NCBI RefSeq assembly: GCF_020217005.1
Contig: NZ_JAIWOI010000016.1
Span: 1 to 10,000 of the forward strand
Length of the DNA stretch: 10,000 nucleotides
Direction: 5' to 3'
Source: Rheinheimera sp.
Lineage (GTDB): Bacteria > Pseudomonadota > Gammaproteobacteria > Enterobacterales > Alteromonadaceae
Part shown: one piece after another, positions 7,241 through 10,000 of the stretch
Layout of the letters: the number at the start of each line of letters is the position of its first letter
Position numbering within the stretch: position 1 is the first letter of the stretch
Notes under the pieces: model-generated
Database searches by the model: none
Told to the model about the DNA's origin: nothing
What the model saw: the letters and a program-made list of their open reading frames with translations, nothing else
Program-made: the position numbers and the translations under genes

Positions 7241-7426
7241 ATGAGTGCAATCAAACAACAGCAAAGTGCGCAATCTAAATACAACCTAAGCAACAGAAAT
7301 GACAATTTAACCCAGCAAGAGCGTAGAGCTCTGAGCTTAATCTGGCGGGACGATGAATCTGAGCCCTTGGCTTCAAAACGCTATGACTCGACCACAGATC
7401 ACTGTGCTGAACTGGGTTACAACTGA
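7241..7426 (+). CDS. Small unrecognised protein (61 residues)
   Basis: The ATG at 7241 is preceded by AGGAG at 7228-7232 with an ideal 8-base gap, the best ribosome site in this part of the window. An upstream in-frame start (GTG or TTG type near 7187) has no such site. The product is hydrophilic, with no signal peptide or membrane segment. The N-terminal part is rich in Gln, Ser and Asn (MSAIKQQQSAQSKYNLSNRN). It is followed by a likely helix TQQERRALSLIWRDDESE (residues 25-42) and a polar tail with one Cys near residue 55. I do not recognise the family and assign no function. It points toward the convergent MFS gene, ending 58 bases from that gene's stop, and no terminator is visible between them. 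It is probably real, but homologues would be needed for proof. Confidence 0.6.
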   Translation: MSAIKQQQSAQSKYNLSNRNDNLTQQERRALSLIWRDDESEPLASKRYDSTTDHCAELGYN

Positions 7427-7483
7427 TAAGTTAAAAGCGTTGCTGTTTATACGGCAAGGCTCAGGCAAAGCAAAGGGGAGTTT

Positions 7484-8749
7484 TTATGAACCCGCAGCTG
7501 TCCTTTGTTTTGCTTGTTTTTTCCAGTCCTGTTCAAGTTGCACAAAGTCAGGTCTTTTCAGCTTAGCGCTGTGTCGATAGCTGAAAAACACCGCCAGACA
7601 TAAACTAAAACTTATGGCAAAAAGCGTAGGTCCACCCCACAAGTCCAGTATCATGCCTCCGACTACAGGGGATAACGAGTAGCCTATGGCGTACAAGCTG
7701 GCAGCACCAAAATAACTGCCACGTAAGGCGGTTGGGGCCAGTTGATCTAAATGTACGTTCATATTGGCAAATAACACTGCTTCGCCAAGACTCAATATAA
7801 AAACTGCCACTATCCAGCCCCAAAACCAGTCTGGCGGATTCAGCGCAAAAGCCAGTTGCGACGTTGCCAACAGCAATAATCCTGCATAAATACGTGATAG
7901 CACAGACCAGCTTGCCATCAGACGCAATAATGGAAATTGAAACAGCACTATCACAGTTGAATTTAAAATAATCATCGCGGAAATCAGTCCGACCAATTCG
8001 GGGACTTTTGCCCGGGTCAAATATTGGATTAAGCTGGAGTCACCGTGAGCGTAAATAAAGGTCACTAAAATATTGGCGACAATCACCAGTAAAAACAGCT
8101 GGTCTTTTTTTAATAAAAATAAAGTTTGGCCAAATCGCATTGGATTGTGACTTTGTCTTGGTTGTATAGGATTTTGTCGGAAGAACAACACGGCCAGTCC
8201 CAACAACAAATACGATACAGCAGTAATAAAAAAAGTCAGTGGATTACCTGTCATACCTGCTGATAGACCCAGTAAAGGGCCTATTGCAGCACCAGCATTG
8301 ACCATAAAATAAAGACCTTGCAAGGCCAGTTCACGATCTTTGGCATCGGGCAAGGTGTCGCCAAGCCAGGCTTTACTGGGCGCATCCCATAAAGCCCGTG
8401 GCAAAGTAGATAAAAAAATACAAAAGATAAAGCCTTCTTTGCTTTGTACCAAAGCGAAACAGCTAAATGCAAAAGTACCTAATACAGCGGCGGATAATAA
8501 CAGGGGATAGCGTCCAAAACGGTCCGATAAGTAACCGGCATAAAAGCCAAGCACTACAGCAAGCAAAGCGGCGCTGGTTAACCACAAGCCGATTTCAGTC
8601 GCACTCAACTTAAATTTTTGATAGAGCAAAACAGAGATAAAAGGCCAGACCATAAAATAGCTGCCGCGAACAAAAAAGTTGCCCAAAAGCAGCACCCATG
8701 CCGGGCCAGGCAAATTTTTTATACGAGTCCAACTGACCAGATCTGACAT
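7484..8749 (-). CDS. Major facilitator superfamily transporter (MdtH-like efflux type)
   Basis: This is a 421-residue inner-membrane protein with about 12 hydrophobic segments, the usual MFS length. MFS motif A is present in the loop between helices 2 and 3 as GYLSDRFGR at 72-80. A motif C-like helix 5, GLYFMVNAGAAIGPLLG, lies at 145-161, which suggests an antiporter or efflux role. The segment LPRALWDAPSKAWLGD (116-131) and the late PTALRGSYFGAASLYAIGY (339-357) resemble drug-efflux members such as MdtH. The substrate is unknown. The start is ambiguous between tandem ATGs at 8752 and 8749; I chose 8749 because GGAG (8757-8760) is then 7 bases upstream rather than 4. An in-frame TTG at 8770 lies before the ribosome site and is unlikely. 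The tail after residue 395 is charged and cytoplasmic. It lies downstream of paiB-like 8870-9460 but is separated from it by a terminator. Confidence 0.9.
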   Translation of the reverse strand: MSDLVSWTRIKNLPGPAWVLLLGNFFVRGSYFMVWPFISVLLYQKFKLSATEIGLWLTSAALLAVVLGFYAGYLSDRFGRYPLLLSAAVLGTFAFSCFALVQSKEGFIFCIFLSTLPRALWDAPSKAWLGDTLPDAKDRELALQGLYFMVNAGAAIGPLLGLSAGMTGNPLTFFITAVSYLLLGLAVLFFRQNPIQPRQSHNPMRFGQTLFLLKKDQLFLLVIVANILVTFIYAHGDSSLIQYLTRAKVPELVGLISAMIILNSTVIVLFQFPLLRLMASWSVLSRIYAGLLLLATSQLAFALNPPDWFWGWIVAVFILSLGEAVLFANMNVHLDQLAPTALRGSYFGAASLYAIGYSLSPVVGGMILDLWGGPTLFAISFSLCLAVFFSYRHSAKLKRPDFVQLEQDWKKQAKQRTAAGS

Positions 8750-8772
8750 CATGCTGCTCCGCAAAACCAAGC

Positions 8773-8778
8773 CTTATA
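8773..8778 (-). promoter_or_regulatory. Candidate -10 for the MFS gene
   Basis: On the minus strand the sequence AGTATAAG contains TATAAG, five of six to the -10 consensus. It sits about 24 bases before the ATG. Any -35 at normal spacing would fall inside the terminator stem at 8786-8813 and is weak (TTTAGT). The call is tentative. Confidence 0.3.
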
Positions 8779-8785
8779 CTAACGG

Positions 8786-8813
8786 AAAAACCCAAACTAA
8801 AGGTTTGAGTTTT
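8786..8813 (-). terminator. Terminator for the GNAT-PaiB pair
   Basis: On the minus strand AAAACTCAAAC pairs with GTTTGGGTTTT as an 11-bp stem with one G-U pair and a CTTTA loop, ending in a run of five T. It lies 57 bases after the stop of the PaiB-like gene. On the plus strand the G-U becomes a C-A mismatch, so it works better in the minus direction. Confidence 0.7.
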
Positions 8814-8869
8814 AAAAGAAAATTAGCTTGCTTTAGGAAACAGCAAGTTGCTTAAACGCTGCTTTTACT

Positions 8870-9460
8870 CTACTGACAAAGACCGAGCTTTTGCATCAGT
8901 TGCCAGACACTTTGAGGTTGCTCCGTCGCCTTTAAATAGTCGCTGACTTTTTGCCGTTGTGATGCAGTTTTATTTTGTGACAGCTTCATTTTACCAAGCC
9001 AATTGCTGATCTCTATTCGTACGCCACAGATGCCATGAACTAACTTTTGCTGGTACTCCACTGACTGCAGCATATCTGGCGCAGAAAAGCTCTCCTGACG
9101 CCGAGCCAGGGCCAGAGTTTGCTCCTTGTCCAGAGTAAAGGCTGTGCCTTTGAGTTCAACCAGACTGTAATTCCAGGTCGAAACCGCCTGTTCTTCGCCA
9201 TAACAATCGCCTGCGACAAAAGCATGAGGCCCCATAATCAAGATTTGCACCTGCTGTTCATGCAATTGCTTTAGCTGTGGATTATTGCGGGCCATATGGC
9301 AGAAAGCCGTTAGATGCTGCTCTTGCCAGTCAAACAAAAATGGCAAAGGGGTATAAAACAAATCCGGGCTGTTGCTCAGCAACAAGCCAAAATAGTGCTG
9401 CTGTAAGAATTGACGGATCTGATCCGCATCTTCGTTCTGAAAGTGTTTAGGTAAATACAT
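8870..9460 (-). CDS. PaiB-like FMN-binding protein (putative negative regulator)
   Basis: The 196-residue product closely follows the PaiB family (FMN-binding split-barrel fold). It shows the N-terminal MYLPKHF, YFGLLLSN at 23-30, LPFLFD at 39-44, FCHMARNNPQ at 53-62, GPHAFVAGDCY at 77-87, STWNYSLVELKGTA at 94-107, GICGVRIEI at 143-151 and KMKLSQNK at 157-164. These are the flavin-barrel and C-terminal signatures seen in Bacillus PaiB. In Bacillus, PaiB with PaiA was reported to repress sporulation and degradative-enzyme genes. How PaiB acts on DNA is unclear, and this protein has no recognisable helix-turn-helix in the N-terminal part. The length fits the family (about 205). Its ATG lies 6 bases after the GNAT stop with only a weak ribosome site, which suggests translational coupling. 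Assigning the exact regulatory role here would be inference. Confidence 0.88.
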   Translation of the reverse strand: MYLPKHFQNEDADQIRQFLQQHYFGLLLSNSPDLFYTPLPFLFDWQEQHLTAFCHMARNNPQLKQLHEQQVQILIMGPHAFVAGDCYGEEQAVSTWNYSLVELKGTAFTLDKEQTLALARRQESFSAPDMLQSVEYQQKLVHGICGVRIEISNWLGKMKLSQNKTASQRQKVSDYLKATEQPQSVWQLMQKLGLCQ

Positions 9461-9466
9461 AATTTC

Positions 9467-9862
9467 TTAATGTTCTCTTTTAACCACAAAGGCATTGTGA
9501 CATAACTGATAGCCCACTTTGGGATAGTAAGTCATTGCACTTTCTGCACTGTGCAATAACTGCTGCACTTCAGGACCAGTAAGCAGTTGCACCTGGCGCA
9601 GTAATTCTTTGCCAATGCCATTGTGCTGAAGCTGTTGATCCACCAGCAAATCGCAAATATAGACAACCCAGGCTTTGTCCGTCATACAGCGTGCCAATCC
9701 GACCAAATGCCCCTCCTGTCGTGCTGTTACCAACAAATTTGCGCTGGCAAGCATGGTCGCCATGCGGTTTTTATTGTCTATGGGTCTGTTAATGCCGGAC
9801 CTTTTATACAAAATCAGCATTTCCTCTAAATCAAAGCTGGATTCGATTTGATAACTTAGCAT
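9467..9862 (-). CDS. GNAT-family N-acetyltransferase
   Basis: This is a 131-residue cytoplasmic acetyl-CoA-dependent transferase. Motif A, which binds the CoA pyrophosphate, is seen as CDLLVDQQLQHNGIGKELL at 70-88, with Q79-x-x-G82-x-G84. It is preceded by the strand LVGLARCMTDKAWVVYI (53-69). A C-terminal YYPKVGYQL (112-120) is the usual GNAT beta-alpha end with the aromatic residue near the CoA sulfur. I chose ATG 9862 because GAGGAG (9868-9873) lies 5 bases upstream; the in-frame GTG at 9868 overlaps that site. It is followed 6 bases later by a PaiB-like gene, and PaiA of Bacillus is also a GNAT enzyme acting on polyamines. Sequence alone does not show that this protein is a PaiA orthologue, and the acceptor substrate is unknown. 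Confidence 0.88.
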   Translation of the reverse strand: MLSYQIESSFDLEEMLILYKRSGINRPIDNKNRMATMLASANLLVTARQEGHLVGLARCMTDKAWVVYICDLLVDQQLQHNGIGKELLRQVQLLTGPEVQQLLHSAESAMTYYPKVGYQLCHNAFVVKREH

Positions 9863-9903
9863 ATCCACTCCTCGGTGCTTGTGTCTGCTGCTGTTGTATC
9901 GCT

Positions 9904-9931
9904 AAACTGGCACTATTAAAAGTGCCAGTTT
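9904..9931. terminator. Perfect 11-bp hairpin upstream of the GNAT gene
   Basis: AAACTGGCACT (9904-9914) pairs exactly with AGTGCCAGTTT (9921-9931) over the loop ATTAAA. A short T-run (TTTT, 9929-9932) ends the plus-strand copy; on the minus strand three T end the stem. It lies directly after a possible minus-strand stop codon at 9934-9936, so it may end that gene or attenuate read-through into the GNAT gene. Confidence 0.55.
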
Positions 9932-9933
9932 TG

Positions 9934-10000
9934 TCAAAGTGAGGGATCCAGTTTGCGGATTGAACTTGGAAGTTTCTTTCTATCAGGAGAAGGAACTTTG
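9934..10000 (-). CDS. Possible C-terminal end of an unidentified minus-strand gene
   Basis: From the window edge, one minus-strand frame stays open for 21 codons to a TGA at 9934-9936, reading KVPSPDRKKLPSSIRKLDPS and a final Leu. A hairpin follows at once, which is where a gene end would be expected. The stretch is too short to judge coding or name a family. The alternative is that this is the leader of a plus-strand gene starting just beyond the window, since AGGAG (9985-9989) is present on that strand. Confidence 0.3.
   Translation of the reverse strand, partial: KVPSPDRKKLPSSIRKLDPSL

Noticed and set aside
7353..7580. A 75-codon plus-strand frame overlapping the small gene and the MFS end
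   Set aside because: It starts inside the 61-residue gene in another frame without a ribosome site and then runs antisense to the MFS gene.

Overview
The window reads as ordinary chromosome of a gammaproteobacterium. GC content looks moderate, genes are tightly packed on both strands, and the ArgP/ArgO pair and LtaE resemble the E. coli versions. The large exported tricorn-like S41 peptidase and the DUF1080 lipo/periplasmic-type sugar enzyme are typical of Alteromonadales- or Rheinheimera-like aquatic bacteria. That placement is an inference from gene content; no rRNA or other marker gene is present. There are no tRNAs, insertion sequences, CRISPR arrays or phage genes.

Left part (1-2115): the N-terminal end of an ArgP-type LysR regulator runs leftward off the window. 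A basic-amino-acid exporter of the LysE/ArgO family diverges from it, and low-specificity L-threonine aldolase (ltaE) follows on the same strand. The regulator probably controls the exporter from the shared 95-base gap.

Middle (2222-6533): a 1079-residue secreted tricorn-family S41 peptidase carries N-terminal beta-propeller repeats, a PDZ-like segment and a C-terminal catalytic domain. A perfect 14-bp hairpin sits just after its stop. Next comes a secreted DUF1080 (3-keto-disaccharide hydrolase-like) protein with a LacI-type operator-like palindrome in its promoter region. That gene ends in a strong bidirectional terminator shared with a small, convergent, exported barrel-like protein (6562-6990, minus).

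Right part (6991-10000): a 250-base non-coding stretch leads to a small unrecognised 61-residue gene with an excellent ribosome binding site. The minus strand then carries an MFS transporter and, upstream of it, a GNAT acetyltransferase followed 6 bases later by a PaiB-like FMN-binding protein. This resembles the paiA-paiB arrangement of Bacillus. The last bases may hold the C-terminus of another minus-strand gene, separated from the GNAT gene by a hairpin.

I see no clear undescribed multi-gene system. The points most worth a second look are the GNAT/PaiB pair, the LacI-like operator before the DUF1080 gene, the perfect hairpin at 5477-5507, and the small gene with its structured leader at 7184-7426.
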